A stretch of DNA of 64,000 nt, from the NCBI GenBank assembly GCA_043764095.1, contig JAYUKX010000167.1, positions 1-64,000 on the forward strand, read 5' to 3'. Below are positions 26,563 through 35,896 of the stretch, piece by piece. Both the position numbers and the translations under genes were made by a program. How positions within the stretch are numbered: position 1 is the first letter of the stretch; each line of letters starts with the position of its first letter. This stretch comes from M3007 sp043764095. GTDB taxonomy: Bacteria; Bacteroidota; Bacteroidia; Chitinophagales; Saprospiraceae. The notes below the pieces were generated by a model, which ran no database searches, was not told the DNA's origin, and saw only the letters and a program-made list of their open reading frames with translations.

Positions 26563-27960
26563 ATGAAATACTTAATCCCAGCAATGCTTTTGCTTTGCAC
26601 CACCATTCAAGCCCAATTAACCTTAAAAGTTACGCAAATACCAGCTAATACACCAGCAGGTAGCAGCATTTACGCAGCAGGCACTTTTAATAATTGGAAT
26701 CCTTCCGATCCCAATACCAAACTTTCGTTGAACACCGATGGCCATTATGTAGTTACCGTGAATCCACCCGCAGGTACGATAAAGTTTAAGTTTACCCGTG
26801 GCGGATGGCCTAACGTAGAAGGCAATGCCAATGGTAGTTTTTTGCCAGATCGTACCTTTACTTACAACGGACAACCAACAACCGTCAATTTGACCATACT
26901 CAGTTGGGAGGACACAGGAGGTGGTGGCAATGGTACTGCTGCTCCAAATGTTTCCATCCTCAGTACCGATTTTTATCTGCCACAGCTCAACCGCAACCGT
27001 CGGATTTGGCTGTATTTACCACCAGATTACAATACCACAACCAAGTCGTATCCAGTGCTTTATATGCAGGATGGCCAAAATTTGTTTGACGACAATACCA
27101 GTTTTTCCGGTGAATGGGGGGTGGATGAGGCACTCAATACGCTACACGCGCAAGGCGATTATGGCTGTATTGTTGTCGGCATCGACAATGGTGGTCAGTA
27201 CCGTTTGGACGAGTATTCTCCTTGGGTAAATCCTTCTTATGGCGGTGGCCAAGGTGATGAGTATATTGAGTTTTTGGCCAATATCCTCAAACCCTATATG
27301 GACGCCAACTACAGAACGCTTCCCAATCGGCACTCCACAGGTATTATGGGTAGTAGTATGGGAGGGCTTATTTCTATGTATGGTTTATCCGAGCGGCAGG
27401 ATATTTACTCGCGCGCAGGTATTTTTTCTCCTGCATTTTGGTTTGCGGGCAATAGTCCGGCCGATCATGTAGCAACGCATCCCAAAGAAGGCCCTGCTCG
27501 CGTGTATTTCCTTGCAGGTGGGCAAGAACCCGCCTATGTTACGACCGATATGCAGGCCGTGGGCACTGCGATGACAACAGTGGGCTTTACAGCTGCTGAA
27601 AAAAAATCGCTGGTCGTAGCCAATGGCGACCACGCCGAATGGTTTTGGAAACAGGAGTTTCCAGCGGCTTATAAATGGCTATTCCAAGGCGCGGTAACCA
27701 CTACTAAAACGCCAACGAAAAGTACAAAAGATTGGGCTATTTTTCCTAATCCTGCGAGTGATTTTTTCCGCTTGTCGGGATTGGATAATCACGTGAATAT
27801 ACAATTGAAAATTCAGGGTGCAGATGGTAAACTTTGGCGTGACATCAAAGTGGAAGATGTGAAGAAAACGATATCCGTTGCAGATTTGCCAGCAGGGTAT
27901 TATTTGATTGAAATTAGCACTAAAACAGCGCGTAAACAACTAAAATTAGTAAAAAAATAA
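26563..27960 (+). CDS. Secreted esterase with N-terminal starch-binding-like domain and T9SS domain
   Basis: A 465-residue protein. I start at 26563 (MKYLIPAMLLL), the signal peptide; the in-frame ATG at 26509 overlaps the end of a TACTTTTG promoter-like box at 26502-26509. Domains: a CBM20/48-like beta-sandwich at ~20-110 (YAAGTFNNWNPSD); an enterochelin-esterase-type alpha/beta hydrolase at ~130-370 (VLYMQDGQNLFDD, nucleophile S265 in GSSMGG, histidine in NGDHAEW); and a C-terminal T9SS domain (FPNPASDFF to LKLVKK). It likely hydrolyses esters on carbohydrates or plant material. Its TAA stop overlaps the pepT ATG by one base. Confidence 0.88.
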   Translation: MKYLIPAMLLLCTTIQAQLTLKVTQIPANTPAGSSIYAAGTFNNWNPSDPNTKLSLNTDGHYVVTVNPPAGTIKFKFTRGGWPNVEGNANGSFLPDRTFTYNGQPTTVNLTILSWEDTGGGGNGTAAPNVSILSTDFYLPQLNRNRRIWLYLPPDYNTTTKSYPVLYMQDGQNLFDDNTSFSGEWGVDEALNTLHAQGDYGCIVVGIDNGGQYRLDEYSPWVNPSYGGGQGDEYIEFLANILKPYMDANYRTLPNRHSTGIMGSSMGGLISMYGLSERQDIYSRAGIFSPAFWFAGNSPADHVATHPKEGPARVYFLAGGQEPAYVTTDMQAVGTAMTTVGFTAAEKKSLVVANGDHAEWFWKQEFPAAYKWLFQGAVTTTKTPTKSTKDWAIFPNPASDFFRLSGLDNHVNIQLKIQGADGKLWRDIKVEDVKKTISVADLPAGYYLIEISTKTARKQLKLVKK

Positions 27961-29192
27961 TGCATACAGTACTCGAACGTTTTTTAAAATACGTCCAAAT
28001 TGACACCCAAAGCGACCCAAATAGCCCGTCGCAACCCAGCACCGAAAAACAAAAAGACCTTAGTCGTGTGCTGGTAGAGGAACTCCACGCCTTAGGTATT
28101 ACCGATGCTGAATTGGACGAATATGGCTATGTTTATGCCACCATTCCGGCCAATACCGACAAAAAAGTGCCTGTACTTTGTTTTTGCTCGCACGTGGACA
28201 CTGCGCCCGATTGCTCGGGCAAGGATGTAAAGCCTATTGTGCACAAAAACTACCAAGGTGAGGATATGGTATTACCAGATGATCCAACGGTGGTTATCAG
28301 AATGAAAGACCATGAAGATTTGCCAAGTCAAATTGGCAATGACATTGTGACGGCCTCCGGGAAAACCCTCCTTGGTGCCGATAATAAATCAGGTGTGGCC
28401 GCTATTATGGATGCTGCCCATACTTTGATGAACGATCCAACGATCAAGCACGGTAAAATAAGGATTCTATTTACGCCCGACGAGGAAATTGGGCGTGGTG
28501 TGGATAAGGTAAATATTAAAAAATTGGGTGCTAAATATGGCTATACCATTGATGGCGAAACAGCAGGCAGCATTGAGGACGAAACCTTTAGTGCTGATGC
28601 TGCAATTCTGACCATTCACGGTGTTTCGATGCATCCTGGTTTTGCTAAAGGCCGGATGGAGCACGCGCTCAAAATAGCAGGTCGTATTTTGGCTAAGTTG
28701 CCCAATAAATATGCACCAGAACACACAGAAGGCAAGCAAGGTTTTATCCATCCTACCAGTGTCGAAGGTGGTTTGGAAACGGCAGTAGTTAAGTTTCTTA
28801 TCCGCGATTTTTCGGATGGTGGTTTGACGCGGCTGGCCAAATTGCTCCAAAAAATTACAGATGATGTATTACAAGGATTCCCTAATTCCAAAGCGGAACT
28901 CAAAGTGTATGAGCAGTACCGAAATATGGGTAAAGTGCTCAAAAGACATCCGCAAGTAGTCAATTATGCTATGGAAGCCCTCCAACGTGCAGGATTTTCA
29001 GCGCCCATTCGCCGCTCTATTCGTGGCGGTACAGATGGCTCTCGTTTATCGTTTATGGGTTTGCCTTGTCCTAATATATTTGCGGGTGAGCATGCTTTTC
29101 ACTCCAAGCAGGAATGGGTTTCTGTACAGGATATGGCTAAGGCTTCGGAAACGATTGTACATTTGGTACAGGTTTGGGAAGAACACAGTTAG
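27960..29192 (+). CDS. pepT: Tripeptide aminopeptidase PepT (M20B)
   Basis: Cytosolic dizinc peptidase removing the N-terminal residue from tripeptides. 410 residues, normal for PepT. Motifs: CSHVDTAPDCSG (first zinc ligand and catalytic Asp), LLGADNKSGVA, TPDEEIGRG (general base Glu and ligand), IDGETAGSIEDETFSAD, and the late histidine in AGEHAFHSK. TAATG overlap with the upstream esterase implies coupling, though the two products act in different compartments. Confidence 0.96.
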   Translation: MHTVLERFLKYVQIDTQSDPNSPSQPSTEKQKDLSRVLVEELHALGITDAELDEYGYVYATIPANTDKKVPVLCFCSHVDTAPDCSGKDVKPIVHKNYQGEDMVLPDDPTVVIRMKDHEDLPSQIGNDIVTASGKTLLGADNKSGVAAIMDAAHTLMNDPTIKHGKIRILFTPDEEIGRGVDKVNIKKLGAKYGYTIDGETAGSIEDETFSADAAILTIHGVSMHPGFAKGRMEHALKIAGRILAKLPNKYAPEHTEGKQGFIHPTSVEGGLETAVVKFLIRDFSDGGLTRLAKLLQKITDDVLQGFPNSKAELKVYEQYRNMGKVLKRHPQVVNYAMEALQRAGFSAPIRRSIRGGTDGSRLSFMGLPCPNIFAGEHAFHSKQEWVSVQDMAKASETIVHLVQVWEEHS

Positions 29193-29208
29193 GAACGAGG
29201 AAATGAAA

Positions 29209-29258
29209 TACCCAGACTAATTCCAGTACTTATTATAGCACCGGAATTAGTCTGGGTA
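29209..29258. terminator. Bidirectional hairpin between convergent genes
   Basis: A perfect 16-bp inverted repeat, 29209-29224 with 29243-29258, around an 18-nt loop. It lies between the converging pepT and DUF4175 genes. The T run is weak, so termination strength is uncertain. Confidence 0.65.
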
Positions 29259-29308
29259 TCTCAATATGATCTAAGGTTCAAAACAAGATAGAAATGACTC
29301 CTTTAATC

Positions 29309-32300
29309 TTATTTTCCGCCGCTTACCCCTTTTAAATACTCTTCCACCAAATTCTTATAATAAGGTTTTAAAGAAGGCGACACAGTGCGGAACTGGTCTG
29401 CTTCTGCACGGCGTTTCTTGAGGTATTCTTCCAACGCTGGCGGCATTTTAGGCGTTTGTTGCTGGGCAGTTTGCGCTTCGCGTTTTTCATCTTCTTCTTG
29501 CTGGCGTTCGGCGCGTTCTTCTTCGAGCAAGCGCGTCATGATATTTTGTTGGCGCTTCATCGTTTCGTTAGTGAGGCGTTTATTCACGAGATCATTTTCG
29601 ATTTCGTTCATTTGTTCCATCACTTCATCGAGGAGTTTGCTGCCTTTACCTTGCTCTTGCTTTTGTTTTTGGAGTTCCCGCATGGCATTGCGCATGGCGG
29701 CTTGTTTGGCGGCCATTTGCGCAAATTCCTTGCTAGGAATGCTACCTTTTTTCATGCGACCCATCATTTGTTCCAAACTTTCGCCCATTTCTCCTTGTCC
29801 TTTCGACATTTTGTCGGAAGGTTTTTTGCCTTTACCGGATCCTTTATTGCCAGGTTTTTGGCAAGCCTGTTCTCCGGGCATACCACCCGCCATTTGCTGC
29901 TGCATATTGGCCATCGCCTCCGCTAAAAGTAGCGCGAGGTCGTTAAGGTTTTTCATGATATTTTGTTGCTCGGCATTGGCAGTTGGCGTATTGCGTTCTT
30001 CCAATTCGGCCACGGTGCGTTTAATCGAACCTTTAATATCGGTTACTTTTTCGGTAATAACGCCTTCTATGGCAAATTGGCGCTTGGCCAATGCCTGAAG
30101 ACTATCCTCTACCAAGCGGAAATCGTCTTTGATTTTGAACTGCTGTTGTGTCAGTTGCACATAATAAGGAGCAGCCGGATTCACCGTTTTGATTTCCTTC
30201 ATATTTTGCTCCTGGTTGAACGAAAGTCCTACTAAGTTTTCGAGCAATTGGCGGATAGTAGCCAAGTCTTCTTCCAATTCATCCTTGTCACTACCTTTCT
30301 TTTTCGACTTCATTTTGTTGGCCATATCCTTCATTTTATTGGCCGCCTTTTTCTGCTTTTTGCTCGCTTTTTTGTTGTCTTCTTTTTTATCTTCTTTTTT
30401 GCTTTTACTGTCACCGCCATCCATATCTTCGGACGCGCCCTCCATTTCTTCCTTAGTTTCCTTCATTTCTTGCTTCATGTCGTCCATTTTCTGAGGTCTT
30501 TTTAGTTCCTCGTTTTTCTTTTCTAATTCCTCCTGCTCCTTCTTGATATCGTCCATCTCTTTATTCAACTCCTCCTGTTTTTTAGTGAGTTCCTCTTGTG
30601 GTTTTTCGCTGTCTTCTGTTTCCTTGGAGAGTTTATCTTGTTCTTTGGCCAATTCTTCCAAACGATTGATTTGCTCATCCAGCTTTTGCTCCACATCCAA
30701 TTGTTTGTAGAGTTCTTCTAGGCGGTCGAGTTCTTTATTCACTTCCTCGTTGGAGAGTTGCATTTCTTCCATTTTCTCCAGCACCTGATCCTTATTCATC
30801 TCCTCTAATATCTTTTGGATATCCTCCATGAGTTTTTTCATTTCTTCACTCATCACATCGTCGAACATTTTCTCCAATTTTTCTTGTTTTTGGAGCAATT
30901 CTTCGTTTTTAGGTTGATTCATGTCTTTTTGCTGCTCCATATTTTGGTCAAAGCTCTTTTTCGCCTCTTCAATATCCTTTTGCAGTTCTTGTTGGCGGTT
31001 CATGAGTTTTTCCAATTCTTTACGGCTCTGCCAGTCCAATTCTTTTTTCTGGAGTACTTTATCGCGGAGTTTTTTGATGTCCTCCTGTACTTTCATGCTC
31101 TCTTTAAGTGCTTTTTCGAGGTTTTTCTTGATTTCTTCGCTATTCGCTTCCTGATCCTTACGGAATTCGTTGAGGGTCGGGATTCGGTATTGCATCACTT
31201 GAGTGCGTGCACTTTTAGCACCATTTACGGCATCATTATCAAAAATCTCGAAATAGTAGTTGATTTCGTCGCCTGGCTCAAGGGTAAGATTCTCCAATTT
31301 CCAAGCATACTCGTATTGCGCCTGTTTACCAGCGGGTTTATCCACTTTAATGGTATTCATCGGTAATTGGCCACCTTTTATTTTCTTAATCTGATAGTTA
31401 AAGGTTAGGTTATTGAGGCCATAATCGTCGCTGGCATCGCCGGCAAAGAAAATTTGAGTACGGTTGACGCTATCCCGGAACTCCTCCACGGTAATTTGTG
31501 GATTTAAATCGGGAATTACTGTAATCGTATAAGCAACAGAATCAGCATTAGGCAGTAAACTGTTGGAAATGAATACTTTATATGTTTCGTCCTTTAGCGC
31601 ACGGCGGTTAAAAGAGAACAAATTATCATCAAATCGCTTGGCTTCGTTACCATTGTCTTTGCCAAATTTCAAAAGCATGTGTTCGGTGCTTTGTACATTG
31701 AACACCCAACCTAAATTAGTGCCTTGCGGTACTACCAAATCGCCCACATTGGCCAAAGACTCATCGGGGCGACCGATATATTCGGGGAAATCCAATTTCA
31801 CATCAAAAGAAGCAATGCTTGGTTTGCGCAATACTTCAAGGGTTAATGGACGGCTTTCTACACCGCCGCCGAATAGTTTAAACTCCGTATCTTCTTGTAC
31901 ATTCGTGAATTTATAGGAGAACTCGTTCCCCGCATCTTTTGTGAGTCGATATTGTACTTTACCGAGGTCAATAAATACCTCATTGGGGAGTGTATTGCCT
32001 TCTACGACTACTTTTAGGGTATAATCTGCAAATTGTACGGTTCGGAGGCTGTCTTTATTCACCATAAATTTGAATGGTGCAGGACGTTCAAACTCCTGAT
32101 TGGTGTTCCAAAGGCGCATAGAACCATCGCGGAGGATACCTGGGGCGCATTGCATCAGAAACAACAGTAATGCCAACGGCGGTAATGCCCAGCGCAAGTG
32201 TTTTCGGTTATTGGTCAGGTCAATTGCTGCTTGGAAAGGGACAATTTTGATTTCCTCGCTTTTTTGGTTGATACTTGCTGTAATCAATTCTGCATAGATT

Positions 32301-32668
32301 GCATTATTGCTTTGCTCTTTTAACTGCAAGATATTCAACAGTTTATCTTTAACATTAGGGAAATGATCGCCAATAATTTGTGCGGCCTGTTCGCGACTGA
32401 TCACCTTGCCCAAATGGAAATAATGCAGCAGTGGTACCGCCACCCAATTCCACAGTGCTAAACCAGAAATGCCCACAAATCCCCAAAATAGCCCTGTTCT
32501 TACACCGGAGGAGAAATAAAAGTAGTATTCGAGCACATTGAGCAGTACAAACAGCCCCAATACGGTACCAACGGTATAAAGCGCACCCCGAAGTAGGTGG
32601 TTGATATAAAACTTACGGATAAACCCGTCTAGTTTTTGAATAAGTAGTGCGTAGTTATCTAATTGCAT
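29309..32668 (-). CDS. DUF4175 membrane protein with very long charged coiled coil
   Basis: A 1119-residue DUF4175 family protein of Bacteroidota. Three hydrophobic segments lie at ~27-52, 60-85 and 165-180; then a periplasmic-type beta-rich region to ~500; then ~400 residues that are almost entirely Glu, Lys, Gln, Asp and Met, with heptad-like coiled coil (for example KEQEELEKKNEELK and ASKKQKKAANKMKD); and a helical C-terminus. The charged part is so biased that the opposite strand shows long Phe-rich spurious frames. The role is unknown; it may be a scaffold spanning the periplasm. It ends beyond the hairpin at 29209-29258. Confidence 0.85.
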   Translation of the reverse strand: MQLDNYALLIQKLDGFIRKFYINHLLRGALYTVGTVLGLFVLLNVLEYYFYFSSGVRTGLFWGFVGISGLALWNWVAVPLLHYFHLGKVISREQAAQIIGDHFPNVKDKLLNILQLKEQSNNAIYAELITASINQKSEEIKIVPFQAAIDLTNNRKHLRWALPPLALLLFLMQCAPGILRDGSMRLWNTNQEFERPAPFKFMVNKDSLRTVQFADYTLKVVVEGNTLPNEVFIDLGKVQYRLTKDAGNEFSYKFTNVQEDTEFKLFGGGVESRPLTLEVLRKPSIASFDVKLDFPEYIGRPDESLANVGDLVVPQGTNLGWVFNVQSTEHMLLKFGKDNGNEAKRFDDNLFSFNRRALKDETYKVFISNSLLPNADSVAYTITVIPDLNPQITVEEFRDSVNRTQIFFAGDASDDYGLNNLTFNYQIKKIKGGQLPMNTIKVDKPAGKQAQYEYAWKLENLTLEPGDEINYYFEIFDNDAVNGAKSARTQVMQYRIPTLNEFRKDQEANSEEIKKNLEKALKESMKVQEDIKKLRDKVLQKKELDWQSRKELEKLMNRQQELQKDIEEAKKSFDQNMEQQKDMNQPKNEELLQKQEKLEKMFDDVMSEEMKKLMEDIQKILEEMNKDQVLEKMEEMQLSNEEVNKELDRLEELYKQLDVEQKLDEQINRLEELAKEQDKLSKETEDSEKPQEELTKKQEELNKEMDDIKKEQEELEKKNEELKRPQKMDDMKQEMKETKEEMEGASEDMDGGDSKSKKEDKKEDNKKASKKQKKAANKMKDMANKMKSKKKGSDKDELEEDLATIRQLLENLVGLSFNQEQNMKEIKTVNPAAPYYVQLTQQQFKIKDDFRLVEDSLQALAKRQFAIEGVITEKVTDIKGSIKRTVAELEERNTPTANAEQQNIMKNLNDLALLLAEAMANMQQQMAGGMPGEQACQKPGNKGSGKGKKPSDKMSKGQGEMGESLEQMMGRMKKGSIPSKEFAQMAAKQAAMRNAMRELQKQKQEQGKGSKLLDEVMEQMNEIENDLVNKRLTNETMKRQQNIMTRLLEEERAERQQEEDEKREAQTAQQQTPKMPPALEEYLKKRRAEADQFRTVSPSLKPYYKNLVEEYLKGVSGGK

Positions 32669-32886
32669 GATTTTTTTAATGTATTTTAAGTGTAGGTGCG
32701 TATTTCAGCGGGTTCGTGCTATATTTATCTATGCCAAATCTTTAAAATAGCCTGTTTATTAAGACAGTGCAAAGTTCGGTATAAACATTGGAATTTCGTA
32801 TTAGTTTTTCCAAAGAGGAAAAGAAAACTTTTTAACCAAAAGGTTGCACCTAAGCAACCTATTAAAGGGTATATTGTTCTTGAGGA

Positions 32887-33036
32887 ATGAAATCTAAATA
32901 AAGGTACAAATTTGGCGGCTTCATTTTGCCCCTCTCTTCGTTATTCATCGGTTGTTTAGCGGCACTAAACGCCCTCTTCATGCCTTGATAGTGACAAAAT
33001 CATCTCCCCAAATCTGTACCTTTATTTAAATTTCAT
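32887..33036. repeat. 150-nt intergenic element with 29-nt inverted arms
   Basis: Left arm 32887-32915 and right arm 33008-33036 match as an inverted repeat at 27 of 29 positions, and weaker pairing continues ~20 nt inward. It sits in the 569-nt gap between the divergent DUF4175 and DUF2911 genes. No target-site duplication is evident. The rest of the gap holds no gene; a TACCTTTG box at 33195-33202 is a possible -7 element for the DUF2911 gene. Confidence 0.65.
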
Positions 33037-33237
33037 ACCTTAGCATTCGATATTTAGGTGTTGCAACACTAAAGTGTGTAGCATTAAACTAGGAATCGGT
33101 ACTTAAACGACAAATTGGTGCATAAAGTGCGCCATTTATTTAGCCTTTTGTCCGAATATCGTCATCTTATATCACCGATCTAACACCATTTGCATACCTT
33201 TGCGTTGCAATTATTCACTCATTTTTCACAAATATAC

Positions 33238-34092
33238 ATGAAAAAAGTATTTTATTTACTTTCCTTTTTGATGTTGACGGCCACGATGGTTTCTGCTCAG
33301 CTCAAAACGCCACAACCAAGCCCTGTTGCTAAAATATCACAGGAAGTAGGTCTCACTAAAGTTGACCTTGAATATTCTCGTCCAAGTACCAAAGGCCGCA
33401 AGATATTTGGCGAATTGGTGCGTTTTGGCGAAATGTGGCGCACAGGTGCCAATGCTTGCACTAAAGTTACTTTCGGCGACGATGTAATGGTTGGTCCAGC
33501 ATCGAGCAAACTCACCAAAGGTACTTACGCGCTGTACACTATCCCAAATAAAGATAAGTGGACTATTATTTTCTATACCAACACTTCTTATTGGGGCACT
33601 CCCGACGAGAATTACAAAGAAGAAGAAGTGGCGGCTAAATTTGACGTAAGTGTGGAAAAATCTGCCGAAAACGCAGAATCTTTCACTATTAGTATCGATA
33701 ATTTGCGCAATACAGGTGCTGATATTCGCCTTGCTTGGGAGACCACAAAAATCACGATTCCTTTCAAATTGGATACGGATTCTAGGGTAATGGCCGATAT
33801 TAAGAGCCAAATGGATGGCCCTTCTGCGGGTACCTATTATGCTTCTGCACGTTACTATTTTGATGAAAAGAAAGATATGAAAACGGCATTGGATTGGGTG
33901 AATAAATCACTCGAAAAAGGTGGCGATAAGTTCTGGATTCTACGCCTAAAAGCGCAAATCCAAGCAGAATTGGGTAGCTACAAAGATGCTATCGCAACTG
34001 CAGAGGCCAGCAGCGCACTCGCAACCAAAGAAGGCAATAAAGATTATCCGGCGATGAACGAGAAATCTATTGCTGAATGGAAGAAGAAGTAG
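33238..34092 (+). CDS. DUF2911 secreted protein
   Basis: A 284-residue exported protein starting at 33238 (MKKVFYLLSFLM, signal peptide ending VSAQ); the in-frame ATG at 33190 falls upstream of the -7-like box and is rejected. DUF2911 body at ~25-180: the family signatures LEYSRPSTKGRKIFG, EMWRTGANACTKVTF and GTYALYTIPN are all there. The C-terminal ~90 residues are TPR-like helices (AASARYYF, then KTALDWVNKSLE). The function of DUF2911 is not established. Confidence 0.9.
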   Translation: MKKVFYLLSFLMLTATMVSAQLKTPQPSPVAKISQEVGLTKVDLEYSRPSTKGRKIFGELVRFGEMWRTGANACTKVTFGDDVMVGPASSKLTKGTYALYTIPNKDKWTIIFYTNTSYWGTPDENYKEEEVAAKFDVSVEKSAENAESFTISIDNLRNTGADIRLAWETTKITIPFKLDTDSRVMADIKSQMDGPSAGTYYASARYYFDEKKDMKTALDWVNKSLEKGGDKFWILRLKAQIQAELGSYKDAIATAEASSALATKEGNKDYPAMNEKSIAEWKKK

Positions 34093-34112
34093 TTTCTGGG
34101 TGTAAGGAGTAT

Positions 34113-34153
34113 AAAAAAATCCATCACGGCGGTATGCTGTGATGGATTTTTTT
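34113..34153. terminator. Bidirectional intrinsic terminator
   Basis: AAAAAAATCCATCAC (34113-34127) pairs with GTGATGGATTTTTTT (34139-34153), giving a GC-containing stem with a T run in both directions. It terminates the DUF2911 gene and the convergent ABC-F gene. Confidence 0.88.
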
Positions 34154-34173
34154 ATTAGCGAACAAAAAGGCAA

Positions 34174-35811
34174 TTACACCATCACCTTTTCACCATACAA
34201 TTCCGCCCGCATATTCCGCACTTTATCGCTGTGCAAATACTCGCTATAAGTCATATTTTGATCTATAAAACCATTTGGGGTAATTTCTACAATGCGATTG
34301 GCTACCGAATCCAAAATCTGGTAGTCATGCGAAGTGAAAATGATATTACCCGTAAAGTCCTGCATACCTGTGTTGAGTGCTGTAATCGACTCCAAGTCAA
34401 GGTGGTTGGTCGGTTCATCCAAGATCAAGAAATTGGGGTTTGATAGCATGATTTTGGACATCATACAGCGTACTTTTTCGCCACCCGATAAAACACTGGA
34501 TTTTTTGAATACTTCTTCGCCGCCAAATAACATTCGACCAAGGAAACCGCGTATAAATGACTCGTCTTTTTCTTTGGAATACTGGCGTAACCAATCAATC
34601 AGGCTCATGTCCTGATCGCCAGAGAAAAATTCGCTATTGTCATTGGGCAGATATTGTGGCGCAATGGTTTGGCCATATTGAAAGCTTCCCTCGTAATTTT
34701 TTTCTTCGCCCGCAAGCACATTGAGCAAAGCCGTTACTGCCAGTGCATTTCTGCTTAAAATTGCAATTTTTTCGCCCCTATTGAAGCGCAAATACATATC
34801 CTTGAACAAATATTCGCCCGCTTCATTTTTTACGGAGAGTTTTTCAATATCCAAAATCACATCACCTGGCTCGCGTTCTGGTTTGAAGGCGATATAAGGA
34901 TACTTGCGACTAGAAACGCGTAATTCTTCTAAATTAAGTTTTTCTAAGGCTTTTTTACGGCTCGTCGCTTGCTTGGATTTGGATGCATTGGCAGAGAAAC
35001 GGGCGATAAAGTCCAACATTTCTTGGCGTTTTGCTTCCACTTTTTTATTTTTATCGGCCATTTGGCGCGACATCAATTGGCTGGTTTCGTACCAAAACGT
35101 ATAGTTACCCGTAAACATACGAATTTTAGCAAAATCGACATCTACAACATTGGTGCATACCATATCCAAAAAGTGGCGATCGTGCGACACTACAATCACG
35201 ATATTTTGGTAATCTGCTAAGAAATCACAGAGCCAATCCGTTGTTTCGGCATCCAAATCATTGGTCGGTTCGTCCATCAATAGAATATCGGGAGAACCAA
35301 ATAATGCTTGTGCCAAAAGGACTTTAACGCGCTCTGAGCCGTCCAGTTCTTTCACCAATTTGTAGTGCAAAGATTCGTGGATACCCAAATTACTGAGTAG
35401 TTCGGCGGCATCGCTTTCGGCCATCCAGCCATTCATTTCGCCAAATTCGCCTTCCAATTCTGCTGCACGCATAGAATCTGCTTCGGTGGCATCGGGGTTG
35501 TCGTAGATGGCATTTTTTTCCTTCATAATATCATAGAGCAGTTTGTGCCCCATGATAACGGTATCCAAAACTGGAAATTCGTCGAATGCAAAGTGGTTTT
35601 GGCTCAAAACGGCCATCCTTTCGCCCGGCGTAATTTCGACTTTACCGCGCGTACTTTCAATTTCACCCGAAAGGATTTTCATAAAAGTGGATTTACCGGC
35701 ACCATTTGCACCGATAACGCCATAACAATTGCCTTTGGTAAATTTTAAGTTAACCTCGTCAAATAGTACTCTTTTACCAAATTGTAAGGCAACATCGTTA
35801 ACTGATAACAT
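34174..35811 (-). CDS. ABC-F family ATPase (ribosome-associated, YbiT-like)
   Basis: A 545-residue soluble protein with two ABC domains and no membrane segment. First domain: Walker A GANGAGKSTF, signature LDGSERVKV (LSGG changed to LDGS), Walker B ILLMDEPTNDLD. A linker with basic helices around KQATSRKKALEKL follows; the second domain has signature LSGGEKVRC and ILDEPTNHLDLE. ABC-F proteins bind the ribosomal E site and modulate translation. I start at 35811 (MLSVNDVALQFG), the family N-terminus; a longer frame to 35892 has no support. CAAATGTA at 35844-35851 is a TACATTTG -7 box on this strand. Confidence 0.93.
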   Translation of the reverse strand: MLSVNDVALQFGKRVLFDEVNLKFTKGNCYGVIGANGAGKSTFMKILSGEIESTRGKVEITPGERMAVLSQNHFAFDEFPVLDTVIMGHKLLYDIMKEKNAIYDNPDATEADSMRAAELEGEFGEMNGWMAESDAAELLSNLGIHESLHYKLVKELDGSERVKVLLAQALFGSPDILLMDEPTNDLDAETTDWLCDFLADYQNIVIVVSHDRHFLDMVCTNVVDVDFAKIRMFTGNYTFWYETSQLMSRQMADKNKKVEAKRQEMLDFIARFSANASKSKQATSRKKALEKLNLEELRVSSRKYPYIAFKPEREPGDVILDIEKLSVKNEAGEYLFKDMYLRFNRGEKIAILSRNALAVTALLNVLAGEEKNYEGSFQYGQTIAPQYLPNDNSEFFSGDQDMSLIDWLRQYSKEKDESFIRGFLGRMLFGGEEVFKKSSVLSGGEKVRCMMSKIMLSNPNFLILDEPTNHLDLESITALNTGMQDFTGNIIFTSHDYQILDSVANRIVEITPNGFIDQNMTYSEYLHSDKVRNMRAELYGEKVMV

Positions 35812-35896
35812 CGAATATAGTGGATATGTGTTTGAAAAGTGTGCAAATGTACGGGTTTTAAATAAAAGCGCGTTTATTAATTTTACGTACAAAAAT

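Noticed and set aside
29385..30505. Several long Phe/Ser/Leu-rich frames on the plus strand
   Set aside because: They are antisense to the Glu/Lys coiled coil of the DUF4175 gene, whose GAA/AAG codons read as TTC/CTT; no start or family support.
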